Below, one piece after another: positions 43,201 to 51,390 of a DNA stretch of 64,000 nucleotides. The stretch is from positions 124,001 to 188,000 of the forward strand of contig NZ_JAUQSW010000006.1 of assembly GCF_030581075.1 (NCBI RefSeq), read 5' to 3'. This DNA is from Hymenobacter cheonanensis. GTDB taxonomy: Bacteria; Bacteroidota; Bacteroidia; Cytophagales; Hymenobacteraceae. Positions within the stretch are counted from its first letter, which is position 1. Each line of letters starts with the position of its first letter. A program made the translations under genes and the position numbers. The notes under the pieces were generated by a model that was given only the letters and a program-made list of their open reading frames with translations, did not search any database and was not told the DNA's origin.

Positions 43201-43292
43201 GTCAGGCTGAGCTTACCGAAACAGCTTGGCCAGTAGCGCCAGGTTACTATTGCAGCGGTGCAGCAGAGCTGCTTCGACACGCTCAGCCTGAC
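43201..43292. repeat. palindromic repeat upstream of the 43337 VOC gene (GTCATGCTGAGC type)
   Basis: GTCAGGCTGAGCTTACCGAA and six further bases (43201-43226) pair with 43267-43292 with four mismatches over 26 bases. Confidence 0.7.
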
Positions 43293-43336
43293 TCGCCTTA
43301 TCACCAATTACTTAGTAGCATTCTGTACCTCGCCAC

Positions 43337-43714
43337 ATGGATTTCAAGCTGGAGCTCATCCCCGTGCCGGTAGCGGATATCGACCGCGCCAAGCACTTTT
43401 ACCAGGAGCAGGTGGGGTTCCGGCTCGACCACGACGTGCGGCCCGGCGCCAGCGTGCGGGTGGTGCAGCTCACGCCGCCGGGCTCGGGGTGCTCCGTGGT
43501 GCTGGCGCAGGGGCTGGCGGGCCTGGCCATGCCGGCTGGCTCGCTGCGCGGCCTGCACCTGGTGGTGGCCGACCTTGGGCTAGCCCGCGCCGAGCTGGCC
43601 GGCCGGGGCGTGGCCGTGGGCGAAGTGCAGAACATGGGCGGGGTCAAGTTTGCCTCCTTCCAGGACCCCGACGGCAACGCCTGGGTGCTGCAAGAGCTGC
43701 CAGCCCGCCGCTAG
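43337..43714 (+). CDS. VOC-family (glyoxalase-like) protein
   Basis: A 125-residue protein with the VOC fold. It starts FKLELIPVPVADIDRAKHFY and continues EQVGFRLDHDVRPGASVRV, then SLRGLHLVVADLGLARAEL and FASFQDPDGNAWVLQELPAR. Metal-binding candidates include Glu6 and the Glu in LQEL. The substrate is unknown. It ends only 22 bases before the ABC ATPase frame and may be cotranscribed with it. Confidence 0.9.
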   Translation: MDFKLELIPVPVADIDRAKHFYQEQVGFRLDHDVRPGASVRVVQLTPPGSGCSVVLAQGLAGLAMPAGSLRGLHLVVADLGLARAELAGRGVAVGEVQNMGGVKFASFQDPDGNAWVLQELPARR

Positions 43715-43735
43715 GCAGCACGGCGCGGCCGTACC

Positions 43736-44743
43736 TTGCCCGGCCCGGCCACTTTGGCCTGCTTTGCTTTGACTGCTGCTGCCTTCCCCGTCCTTCGCGT
43801 GTCGCACCTCACCAAGCGCTTTGGGGCGCAGATGGTGGTCGATGATTTGTCTTTTGAAGTAGCCCGGGGCGAAACCCTGGTGCTGCTGGGCCCCAGCGGC
43901 TGCGGCAAAACCACGCTGCTCAAAACCCTCAACCGCCTCATCGAGCCCGATGGCGGCACTATCGAACTCAACGGCCACGACGTGCGCCAGCAGGCGCCCG
44001 AAGTGCTGCGGCGCGGCATTGGCTACGTTATTCAGCAGGTGGGCCTGCTGCCGCACTACACCGTGGCCCAAAATATTGCGGTGGTGCCCGGCCTGCTAGG
44101 CCGCCCGGCGGCCGAAACGGCCGCCCGCACTACCGAGCTACTGGAGCGCCTGCACCTGCCGGCCGCCCGCTTCGCGGGCATGCTGCCGGCCCAGCTCTCG
44201 GGCGGGCAGGCGCAGCGCGTGGGGCTGGCCCGGGCGCTGGCCGCCGACCCGCCGGTGATTTTATTGGATGAGCCCTTCGGGGCCCTCGACCCGCTAACGC
44301 GGGCCGCCGTGCGGCGCGACTTCCGCGAGCTGGATGAATTGCGCCGCAAAACGGTGGTACTCGTGACCCACGACGTGCAGGAAGCCTTCGAGCTGGCCGA
44401 CCGCATCATGCTGCTCAACAACGGCAAGATTCAGCAATTGGGCTCGCCGCGCGAGCTGCTGCGCCAGCCGGCCAACGACTTCGTGCGCAGCTTTTTCCAG
44501 GCCGAGCGCCTGGCCCTCGAAATGCGCGTGACCACGCTGGCCGAGGTACTGCCCTTTTTGGGGCAACCGGGGCTAGCGCCCGCGCCCGCCGGCGCCCCCA
44601 CCCTGCCCCCGACGGCTAGCGTACAGGAGGCCGTGGCGCTGCTCAGCGAAAGCGGCGCGGCTAGCCTGCGCCTGGCTGGCCCGCCGGCTGTAGGCGTGGC
44701 GCTGGGGCCGCTGCTGGCTGCTTTCGGCCAAACGCTGGCCTAG
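43736..44743 (+). CDS. osmoprotectant/betaine-type ABC transporter ATPase
   Basis: A 335-residue ATPase of the OpuCA/ProV group. Walker A LLGPSGCGKTTLLKTLN, Q-loop VIQQVGLLPHYTV, signature QLSGGQAQRVGLARAL, Walker B VILLDEPFGALDPLTR and switch His LVTHDVQEAFELAD are all intact. The C-terminal 80 residues are a degraded CBS-like tail. No ATG precedes the Walker motif within the domain, so the start is non-ATG. TTG 43736, TTG 43769 or GTG 43799 are possible, and TACCTTGC at 43732-43739 may instead be the promoter. Its membrane partner is the fusion at 46429, beyond two unrelated genes. Confidence 0.88.
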   Translation: MPGPATLACFALTAAAFPVLRVSHLTKRFGAQMVVDDLSFEVARGETLVLLGPSGCGKTTLLKTLNRLIEPDGGTIELNGHDVRQQAPEVLRRGIGYVIQQVGLLPHYTVAQNIAVVPGLLGRPAAETAARTTELLERLHLPAARFAGMLPAQLSGGQAQRVGLARALAADPPVILLDEPFGALDPLTRAAVRRDFRELDELRRKTVVLVTHDVQEAFELADRIMLLNNGKIQQLGSPRELLRQPANDFVRSFFQAERLALEMRVTTLAEVLPFLGQPGLAPAPAGAPTLPPTASVQEAVALLSESGAASLRLAGPPAVGVALGPLLAAFGQTLA

Positions 44744-44788
44744 CGGGCAAGCAGGTAGCGCAAAGCTTCGCGCTACTGCGGCCGGCCT

Positions 44789-45490
44789 TTATTTCAGGTA
44801 AGTCAGCACCTCAACCAGCGCCTCGGCGCGCCCGAAGTCGAGGCCCACGAGCTGCTCGGCGGGCACTTCTTCGTGCACCCAGGTGGTGTGGTAGGGCACG
44901 TGAATGGCCTGGCCGCCCACCGCCAGCACCGGCAGAATGTCGGACTTGAGCGAGTTGCCAATCATCAGAAACGCGGCGGGGTCCACGCCGTGGCGGGCCA
45001 GCACGCGCTGGTAGGTGGCGGGGTTTTTCTCGCTCACAATCTCGACCCAGGCAAACAACTCGCCCAGGCCCGAGCGCGCCAGCTTGCTTTCCTGGTCAAA
45101 CAGGTCACCCTTGGTGAGCACCATCAGGCGGTGGCCGCGCCGCTTCAGCTCGCTCAGCACCTCCACCACGCCGGGCAGGGGCTCGATGGGGAAGTCGAGC
45201 AGGCGCTTACCCAGGTCGAGCAGCTGCTGGATTTCGCGGCCCGTTACGGCGCCATCAGTGAGCTGGATGGCGGTTTCGGTCATGGTCAGCATCAAGGACT
45301 TGGCGCCGTAGCCGTAGAGGTGCATGTTGTGGCGCTGCACCTGGTAGAGGTGCGCGCCAATGGCCACCGGGTCGCCGCAGTGGGCCAGAATGGCGCACAT
45401 CTCGCGCTCCACGTGGTCGAAATGCGGCTGGTTGGGCCACAGCGTATCGTCGGCGTCGAAGGCAATGAGCTGGGGTTGGCGCAAAAGCAT
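44789..45490 (-). CDS. HAD-family hydrolase
   Basis: A 233-residue HAD protein. Motif I is LIAFDADDTLWPNQPHF (nucleophile and acid Asp), motif II RLMVLTKGDLFDQESKL, then the Lys in VSEKNPATYQRVL and motif IV FLMIGNSLKSDILPVLAVGG. A helical cap lies after motif I. A small-molecule phosphatase is likely. The ATG at 45488-45490 was chosen: the frame to 45673 would run over the opposite-strand gene at 45567. It is inserted between the parts of the ABC transporter on the other strand. Confidence 0.88.
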   Translation of the reverse strand: MLLRQPQLIAFDADDTLWPNQPHFDHVEREMCAILAHCGDPVAIGAHLYQVQRHNMHLYGYGAKSLMLTMTETAIQLTDGAVTGREIQQLLDLGKRLLDFPIEPLPGVVEVLSELKRRGHRLMVLTKGDLFDQESKLARSGLGELFAWVEIVSEKNPATYQRVLARHGVDPAAFLMIGNSLKSDILPVLAVGGQAIHVPYHTTWVHEEVPAEQLVGLDFGRAEALVEVLTYLK

Positions 45491-45543
45491 GAGCTGGGGC
45501 AAAAAACGGGCAGCCGAAAAGCGGCGGCCCCGAACAGAAGCCC

Positions 45544-45551
45544 CAAAATTA
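45544..45551 (-). promoter_or_regulatory. promoter -7 element of the HAD gene
   Basis: TAATTTTG on the minus strand, 53 bases before the HAD start, in the short gap between divergent genes. Confidence 0.45.
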
Positions 45552-45566
45552 CCGAACTTGCCGCCC

Positions 45567-46205
45567 ATGCGCCACCTCATTGACCAGGCCACTTGGCCCC
45601 GCCGCGAGCATTTCGAGTTCTTTTCGAAGTTTGACGAACCGTTTTTTGGCCTCGTGTCGGAAATCGACTGCACCCCCGCCCGCGACGAGGCGCGGCGGCT
45701 AGGGGTGCCATTTTTCCTCTACTACCTCTACCACGCCGTGCAGGCGGCCAATGCGGTGGAGGCCTTTCGCCAGCGCATCGAGCAGGGGCAGGTGTATACC
45801 TACGACCGGGTGCACGCCTCGGCCACCATCGGGCGGCCCGACCACACGTTCAGCTTTTCGTTTATCGAGCAGCGGGCCAGCCTGGCCGATTTTGTGGCCG
45901 GCGCCCAGGCCGAAATCGCGGCCATCCAGGCCACCAGCGGCCTGGGCCTGAGCGAGCGCACCGCCCGCCCCGACGTGCTGCACTGCTCGGCCATTCCGTG
46001 GGTGCGCTTCACGGGCCTCACCCACGCCCGCAGCTTCAGGCACCCCGACAGCTGCCCCAAAATCTCCTTCGGCCAGGTTTTCGCGGCCGGCGCTGCCCAG
46101 CGCATGGCCGTGGCCGTGAACGTGCACCACGCCCTGGCCGATGGCTACCACGTAGGCCAGTTTCTGGACGGGTTTCAGCAGCGGCTGGCCTTGGGTGGGC
46201 AATGA
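45567..46205 (+). CDS. chloramphenicol acetyltransferase-like protein
   Basis: A 212-residue protein of the CAT (type A) fold. It starts MRHLIDQATWPRREHFEFF, as in CAT enzymes (..W.R..hF.ff). It has the catalytic HHALADGYHVGQFL (His with DG) near residue 190, and the middle segment CSAIPWVRFTGLTHA. Many chromosomal homologues in Bacteroidota are annotated as CatA-like without proven resistance, so the substrate is not assigned. It is divergent from the HAD gene with a 76-base gap. Confidence 0.88.
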   Translation: MRHLIDQATWPRREHFEFFSKFDEPFFGLVSEIDCTPARDEARRLGVPFFLYYLYHAVQAANAVEAFRQRIEQGQVYTYDRVHASATIGRPDHTFSFSFIEQRASLADFVAGAQAEIAAIQATSGLGLSERTARPDVLHCSAIPWVRFTGLTHARSFRHPDSCPKISFGQVFAAGAAQRMAVAVNVHHALADGYHVGQFLDGFQQRLALGGQ

Positions 46206-46260
46206 GGAGAAGGTGAGGAAGTGAGAAGTAATCAATAATAATGCGAGCGGCTCTACTCAC

Positions 46261-46373
46261 TGTCATGCTGAGCGAAGCGGAGCGGAGTCGAAGCATCTTG
46301 GTAGGGCGCGTATGAGCCGCTTAACGAAGCGACCAAGATGCTTCGACTCCGCTCCGCTTCGCTCAGCATGACA
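46261..46373. repeat. 42-bp perfect inverted repeat (GTCATGCTGAGC type)
   Basis: The arm 46261-46302 (TGTCATGCTGAGCGAAGCGG...) is repeated exactly in reverse complement at 46332-46373 around a 29-base spacer. It lies between the CAT-like gene and the transporter fusion. This is the longest and best-preserved copy of the family, so it may be a recent insertion. Confidence 0.95.
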
Positions 46374-46428
46374 AAATAGTTGGGGGTAACAACCGCCTAA
46401 ATAGTATTACTCCCCTTATCTCATCCCC

Positions 46429-48000
46429 ATGCATACCCTCTCCGACCTCTTCACCTTCTGGCACGCGCAGGCCGGCAAGCTGGGCCAGCAAACCTTGCAG
46501 CACGTGGCCCTGACGGCGGCGGCCCTGCTGCTGGGCGTGGCGGTGGGCGTGCCGGTGGGGCTGTGGCTCACGCGGCGGCCGCGCTACGCCCCGGCCGTGC
46601 TAGGGGTGGCCGGCGTGCTGCAAACCGTGCCCAGCATTGCGCTGCTGGGGTTTCTGATTCCGGTGCTGGGCATTGGGGCGGCGCCGGCCATTCTGGCGCT
46701 GCTGCTGTATTCGCTGCTGCCCATTATTCGCAATACGGTGGCCGGCATCCAGGGCGTGCCGCCGGCCGTAGTGGAGGCCGCGCGCGGGCTGGGCTTCACC
46801 GATGGCCAGATTTTGCGGCGCGTGGAGCTGCCGCTGGCCCTGCCGGTGCTTATGGCGGGCATCCGCACGGCCACGGTTATCAACGTGGGCGTGGCCACCC
46901 TGGCCGCCTACGTGGCGGCCGGCGGCCTGGGCGAATTCATCTTTGGGGGCATTGCCCTCAATAACCCGGTGATGATACTGGCCGGCGCCATTCCGGCCGC
47001 CGGGCTGGCGCTGGCCTTCGATTGGGGGCTGGGCGCGGTCGAGCAGCTGTCGGCCCGGCGCCTGCGGGCGGTGGGCGGCGGGCTGCTGCTGGCCCTGCCC
47101 CTGCTGGCGGCCGGCTACTGGCTGCCCCAGGCGGCGGGCCGGCTGCGGGCGGGCTTCAGCCCCGAGTTTATCGGGCGGGCCGACTGCCTGCCGGGCCTCA
47201 CCAAGGCCTACGGCCTCACCCACCTGCCCAATGTGGTGCTAGCCCCCGCCCTGGTGTACGAGGCCGCCCGTGCTGCCAATGTCGATGTTATCGACGGCTA
47301 CTCTACCGACGGGCGCATTCGGGCCTATGGCCTGCGCGTGCTGCGCGACGACCGCCACGCCCTGCCGCCCTATTTTGCCGCCCCTATTGTGCGCCCCGCC
47401 CTGCTGCGCGCCCACCCCGAGCTAGGCCCGGTTTTCGACCAGCTCAGCGGCCGGCTCTCCGACTCGGCCATGACCAACCTGAACTACCAGGTTGATTATT
47501 TACACCGGGAGCCCCGCGCCGTGGCCCTGGCCTGGCTGCGCCGCGCCGGCCTCTGGAAAGCGCCGCGCCCGCTGCCCGCCGGCGCGGCCGTGGTGCGGCT
47601 GGGGTCGAAGATTTTTGCCGAGCAGTACATTCTGACAGAAATGTACGCGGCTCTCATCCGGGGCAATACCGACCTGGCGGTGGCCACCAAAACCGGCCTG
47701 GGTGGCACCACCATTTGTTTTGAGGCCCTGCGCGGCGGCCAGATAGATATGTATCCCGAGTACACGGGCACGGGTTTACAAGTGTTGCTGCAGCCCTCGG
47801 CGGCGGTGCTCGACTCGCTGGGCGGGCGCCCGGCGGCGGTGTTTACGTATGTGCAGGCCGAGTTTCGGCGCCGCTACGGCCTAGCCTGGCGGGCCCCGCT
47901 AGGGTTCAACAATGCCTATTGCCTGCTGATGCGGCAGCATCAGGCACGGCGGCTGGGCATTGCCAGCATCTCCGATTTGGGCGGGTATCTGGGGCGATAG
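46429..48000 (+). CDS. ABC permease fused to an apparently circularly permuted substrate-binding domain
   Basis: A 523-residue osmoprotectant/betaine-type importer subunit. Residues 1-235 are the permease with about six helices and the ATPase-contact loop VEAARGLGFTDGQILRRVEL. The binding domain follows in an unusual order. Residues 239-377 hold RAGFSPEFIGRADCLPGLTK, VDVIDGYSTDGRI and MTNLNYQVD, which normally form its second half. Residues 388-523 hold RLGSKIFAEQYILTEMY, TKTGLGGTTICFEAL, YPEYTGTG and FNNAYCLLM, which normally come first. The protein ends at ISDLGGYLGR, the usual mid-domain junction. The cut thus matches a circular permutation. The ATPase is at 43736. Confidence 0.9.
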   Translation: MHTLSDLFTFWHAQAGKLGQQTLQHVALTAAALLLGVAVGVPVGLWLTRRPRYAPAVLGVAGVLQTVPSIALLGFLIPVLGIGAAPAILALLLYSLLPIIRNTVAGIQGVPPAVVEAARGLGFTDGQILRRVELPLALPVLMAGIRTATVINVGVATLAAYVAAGGLGEFIFGGIALNNPVMILAGAIPAAGLALAFDWGLGAVEQLSARRLRAVGGGLLLALPLLAAGYWLPQAAGRLRAGFSPEFIGRADCLPGLTKAYGLTHLPNVVLAPALVYEAARAANVDVIDGYSTDGRIRAYGLRVLRDDRHALPPYFAAPIVRPALLRAHPELGPVFDQLSGRLSDSAMTNLNYQVDYLHREPRAVALAWLRRAGLWKAPRPLPAGAAVVRLGSKIFAEQYILTEMYAALIRGNTDLAVATKTGLGGTTICFEALRGGQIDMYPEYTGTGLQVLLQPSAAVLDSLGGRPAAVFTYVQAEFRRRYGLAWRAPLGFNNAYCLLMRQHQARRLGIASISDLGGYLGR

Positions 48001-48004
48001 CCCC

Positions 48005-48709
48005 CTAGCCGGGCGACGCGGCCTGAGCGGGCAACCAGGCAAATTCGGACTTCAAACGACGGCTTTTGGTTTCCGAAAATACTTCTAGTCCTTCGGCAGC
48101 CAGCAACCCGGCCAGCGGGCCGGCTTCCACCTCGTAGGCATCCAGAAATGCTTCGAACTGCCACCTCACCAACTGGCCGTCGGAGTTTAGATAAGGCTCG
48201 GCGTAGCGGACGAACGTGGGCCGCAATTTTTGCCGGGCTTCCTCTTCATTGCGCGCAGCTATCAGCAGGATGCGCTCTTCTACCAGTTGCCGGCCCGTCG
48301 TTGCGTGTTCAATCTGCACGGCAAAGCGGGCTTTTATGCTCCAGCATTTGGGTTCGGTGGCCGACGCCCGCGGCGCGAGCCCCTCGATTTCTTCGACCCA
48401 GATACCCTCGACGGCCGCCAGCGCCAGTAGCGCCGGAAGCTGCTCCACGGGTAGCCGCCGCCGCATGCCAGCCGGCCGGTGGTGTGAACCCAGCTTTTCG
48501 AATGGCCCGGGTGGCAGCGCCGCTTTCAACGCCTGGTATTTCGCCCGCAGCCGGGCCGAAATTTGGCGCCGCCGCTCGGCGGGCGGGTAAGCCAGCACGG
48601 TCTGGGAGTCCGGGTAAGCGAGTGTAAAGCGCACAACTGCCTGATTGGCCAGTCTGCTCAACTCTCTCTCCGTCAGCCCCCAGGCCTGTAGATTACCGAT
48701 TGATTTCAT
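48005..48709 (-). CDS. DUF4288-like protein of unknown function
   Basis: A 234-residue soluble protein. Residues 120-195 (CWSIKARFAVQIEHATTGRQ, then ERILLIAARNEEEARQKLRP and WQFEAFLDAYEV) match the DUF4288 pattern of a strand pair, ERI.LI.A.NEEEA, then a W.F...D.YE end. The N-terminal 100 residues are basic and helical. No function is known. The ATG at 48707-48709 (MKSIGNLQAWGL) was preferred over 48745. It converges tail to tail with the transporter fusion, 4 bases apart. Confidence 0.7.
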   Translation of the reverse strand: MKSIGNLQAWGLTERELSRLANQAVVRFTLAYPDSQTVLAYPPAERRRQISARLRAKYQALKAALPPGPFEKLGSHHRPAGMRRRLPVEQLPALLALAAVEGIWVEEIEGLAPRASATEPKCWSIKARFAVQIEHATTGRQLVEERILLIAARNEEEARQKLRPTFVRYAEPYLNSDGQLVRWQFEAFLDAYEVEAGPLAGLLAAEGLEVFSETKSRRLKSEFAWLPAQAASPG

Positions 48710-48790
48710 TACGTGAACTAAAACGCTGGCAGCTCGCGGGCGCAAGTTAGGGCGGGGTAGTAGCCAAGGCAGCTACCTGAATCTGGCGGG

Positions 48791-48883
48791 CCTTACTCCT
48801 ACCAAAAGCCCCCTAGCAGGGCGGCCTGGATATGGTACGGCAGCCGGCTAAGCACGCCTTACTCCTACTAAAAGACCCCTAGC
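48791..48883. repeat. 27-base direct repeat at the end of the deacetylase gene
   Basis: CCTTACTCCTACCAAAAGCC (48791 onward to 48817) recurs at 48857-48883 with two mismatches. The second copy covers the stop codon of the gene at 48879, so a short duplication of the gene end is likely. Confidence 0.6.
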
Positions 48884-49706
48884 CGGGCCAGCGCCCGCTG
48901 GCCGCCAGCAGCGCATCGTGCACGGCGGGCACCCGGTAGGCCCAGTTGCGCAGGCGCGCCCGGTAGCACGCCCCCGGCGAGACGTAGCCCGTGCGCACCA
49001 GCCGCCGAAACGTGGCCAGGTCGCAGCCGGCCGTTACCTCGAGGCGGGGCAGGCGGCGCCCGTCGCTGGCCGGCGTGGCGGGGCCGGTGTGCACCGAAAA
49101 CCCGGCCGCGTAGCCCGCCCCGGCCAGGGCGCGCAGCGTGCGGCGGTCGTAGCTGCCGTAGGGAAAAGCGTAGTACGTGGCCGCCTGGCCCAGGTGCCGG
49201 GCAATGGCCGCCCGGCTCTGGGTTAGCTCGTGGGTTAGCTCGGCGGGGGCCAGGCCGGCCAGCGGGCGGTGGCTGGCGCCATGCGCCTCGATGGCCCAGC
49301 CCGCAGCGGCCAGCGTGCGCAGCTCGGGCCAGGTGAGCGGGCGGTCGCCGCGCGGGGCCGAGCGCGCAAACCCGGGGGGCTCGCCAGCATAGCTGGGCTG
49401 GCCCACCGCCCCGGTGGTCAAAAACAAAGTGGCCGCGAAGCCGTGCTGCGCCAGCAGGGGCCGGGCGTGGGTGTAGAGCGAGTGGTAGCCATCGTCGAAG
49501 GTGAGGGCCACTACCGGGCTAGCCCCGCCGGGCCGGCGCAGGGTAGCCAGCGCCTCGCGCAGGGGTAGCACCGGCAGGCCCGAGGCGGCCAGCCAGGCCA
49601 TTTGCTCGGCAAAGCGCGCTTGCTCGATGTGCACCGGCGCCATATACGGCGCCGCTTGCTCGACCAGCGCGTGGTACATCAAAATGCTGACCCGGGGATA
49701 CGTCAT
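48879..49706 (-). CDS. polysaccharide deacetylase (NodB-type)
   Basis: A 275-residue carbohydrate esterase 4 protein. Near the start ILMYHALVEQ; the metal/catalytic Asp pair lies in VVALTFDDGYHSLYTHA, and the His motif in AIEAHGASHRPLAGL. Further on YYAFPYGSYDRRTLRALAGA and RLEVTAGCDLATFRRL fit the family. No signal peptide is obvious. It lies upstream of, and on the same strand as, a DUF4288 gene and downstream of a glycosyltransferase, so a role in exopolysaccharide is possible. Confidence 0.9.
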   Translation of the reverse strand: MTYPRVSILMYHALVEQAAPYMAPVHIEQARFAEQMAWLAASGLPVLPLREALATLRRPGGASPVVALTFDDGYHSLYTHARPLLAQHGFAATLFLTTGAVGQPSYAGEPPGFARSAPRGDRPLTWPELRTLAAAGWAIEAHGASHRPLAGLAPAELTHELTQSRAAIARHLGQAATYYAFPYGSYDRRTLRALAGAGYAAGFSVHTGPATPASDGRRLPRLEVTAGCDLATFRRLVRTGYVSPGACYRARLRNWAYRVPAVHDALLAASGRWPG

Positions 49707-49757
49707 AGCCTATTCATTGGACTTATTCCCAACTTAAAGAGCTTCTAAAAACGAATT

Positions 49758-49839
49758 ATGCCGAATGCCGTGAAGCAGCTCTACTACTTCGCCGAACGAT
49801 TTAGAAGAAGCGCTAAAGATGCTTCACGGCGTTCAGCAT
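49758..49839. repeat. palindromic repeat between the glycosyltransferase and deacetylase genes (GTCATGCTGAGC type, diverged)
   Basis: ATGCCGAATGCCGTGAAGCA (49758-49777) pairs with 49820-49839 with two mismatches over 20 bases. The outer sequence GTTCAGCATGAC matches the family end. Confidence 0.65.
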
Positions 49840-49943
49840 GACGCGTTTTCGAATTTTTCCTGCTTGCAGCAACACGCTTATTCACTAGCTGAGCTGGCAG
49901 CACCCACGCGGTGGCGAGGGCTAGCAATCGGGCCCCAGCCTGC

Positions 49944-51215
49944 TTAGCGCGTGGCGCGCCATTCTTTTTCGCGGAAGCCCAGCCCAATCAGCACCCACGA
50001 TTTCACTACGCCGGCCACCAGCCGCCCGCCGTAGAGCAGCGCCCGCAGGTGCCGGGCCCGCGCCCCCACCAAGTGCAGCCCCAGCAGCCCGTAGCCCAGC
50101 AGGGCCGCCGCCGCCGCCAGCCAGCCGGCCAGCAGCGCCCAGCGCCCCGCCCCCGCGGCCGCCCCCCCTAGCGCCAGCGCGGCCGCCAGCAGCAGCGAGC
50201 GCGGCGGCTGTAGCAGCTCGCAGGCAAAATCGACCTGCGAGAGGCTGCCGCGCCCCAGGCCCTGGGCCAGCAGCGCCAGGCCGTGGGCCCGGCCCGAAAC
50301 CGCGTGGCCCGACAGCCAGCGCCGTCGCTGCTGCTGAAACGCCGGCCCGGTGCCCACGGCCAGGTAGCTGAGGCTAGCGGCCGGGCAGTAGGCCACTGGC
50401 ACGCGGTGGCGGGTTAGGTAGGCTTTCCACTCCTTGTCTTCGGCCAGCGAGGCGCTGGGCACCGCCAGCAGGCGCGCCAGCACGGGCGCCCGCAGGCAGC
50501 AGCCCAGCCCAAAAATGAACGATTCGAGCCCGAGCAGCTGGCGCGTGCCGGCGCCCACCTGCTGGCGCAGGGCCTCGGCCGCCGCATCGAGCATGGTCAC
50601 GTCCGACTCAAACGCGTTGGCCACGCGGCGGCTGCACTGCACCACGGGCGCCGCGCCGGGCCGGGCAAAGTGGCGGTCGAGGGCGGCGAGAAACTGCGGG
50701 TCGAGGCAGCAGTCGGCGTCGAGCACGCACACCACGGGGGCCGCCGGCTGCGCGGCCAGCCCCAGGGCGGCCACCGCGTAGCGCAGAGCCTGCGCCTTGC
50801 TGCTCGGGCCGGCAGTGGTGCGCTCCAGGCACTCGGCGCCCGCCTGCCGGGCTAGCCAAGCGGTGCGGTCGCGGCAGTTGTCGGCCACCACCACCGTGCG
50901 AAACCGCCGGGCCGGGTACTGCAAGCGGCCGATACTGGCCAGCAGGCCGGGCAGCAGCGCCTCCTCATTATGGGCTGGCACTAGCAGCAGAAAATCGGTT
51001 TGGGGCGCGCTGGCCGGCGGCGGGGGCCGAAACAGCCGCTGCACGGCCGCCGCGCGCAGCGCGTAGGCTACCATCGGGGCCAGCACGTAGGCGCAAAAGA
51101 GCAGCACGTACCCTTGCAGGACGTACCACGCCCCCAGGGCCAGGCCTTTTACCAGCCCGGAATACGCAGCGGAGTAGAGGAGCACCATGCGGCAGCGATA
51201 AAGGCAGCTTGCCAA
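49944..51215 (-). CDS. family 2 membrane glycosyltransferase
   Basis: A 423-residue GT2 enzyme of the processive type. It has N-terminal hydrophobic segments (about 15-55), then the GT-A core: FLLLVPAHNEEALLPGLLAS, VVADNCRDRT, DADCCLDPQF (DxD region), ASLAEDKEWKAYLTRH (ED motif) and FQQQRRRWLSGHA (QxxRW). Two or three C-terminal membrane helices follow (LLLAAALALGGAAAGAG onward). The sugar donor and acceptor are unknown. With the deacetylase downstream on the same strand, an exopolysaccharide role is plausible. Confidence 0.92.
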   Translation of the reverse strand: MASCLYRCRMVLLYSAAYSGLVKGLALGAWYVLQGYVLLFCAYVLAPMVAYALRAAAVQRLFRPPPPASAPQTDFLLLVPAHNEEALLPGLLASIGRLQYPARRFRTVVVADNCRDRTAWLARQAGAECLERTTAGPSSKAQALRYAVAALGLAAQPAAPVVCVLDADCCLDPQFLAALDRHFARPGAAPVVQCSRRVANAFESDVTMLDAAAEALRQQVGAGTRQLLGLESFIFGLGCCLRAPVLARLLAVPSASLAEDKEWKAYLTRHRVPVAYCPAASLSYLAVGTGPAFQQQRRRWLSGHAVSGRAHGLALLAQGLGRGSLSQVDFACELLQPPRSLLLAAALALGGAAAGAGRWALLAGWLAAAAALLGYGLLGLHLVGARARHLRALLYGGRLVAGVVKSWVLIGLGFREKEWRATR

Positions 51216-51241
51216 GGCCCGCGGGGGGGGCCCTAGCTACA

Positions 51242-51249
51242 GCAAGATA
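51242..51249 (-). promoter_or_regulatory. possible -7 element of the glycosyltransferase gene
   Basis: TATCTTGC on the minus strand, 27 bases before the start; two departures from TAnnTTTG, so weak. Confidence 0.3.
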
Positions 51250-51390
51250 CCAGGAATTACCTGACTTGTACGCAGTTCGAAATTTTTACCGGGGCCGAGG
51301 CCAGATTATTCTCCGGCTGCTTAACTAAACTACCCGGCCGGGGTTAAACGTTGGCTGGCCCGGCGGTACCGGGCCACTTCTTTCTTGCCA

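Noticed and set aside
46261..46373. palindrome considered as a CRISPR or IS end
   Set aside because: A single pair of arms without repeated spacers, no Cas genes and no transposase; fits the dispersed palindromic repeat family.
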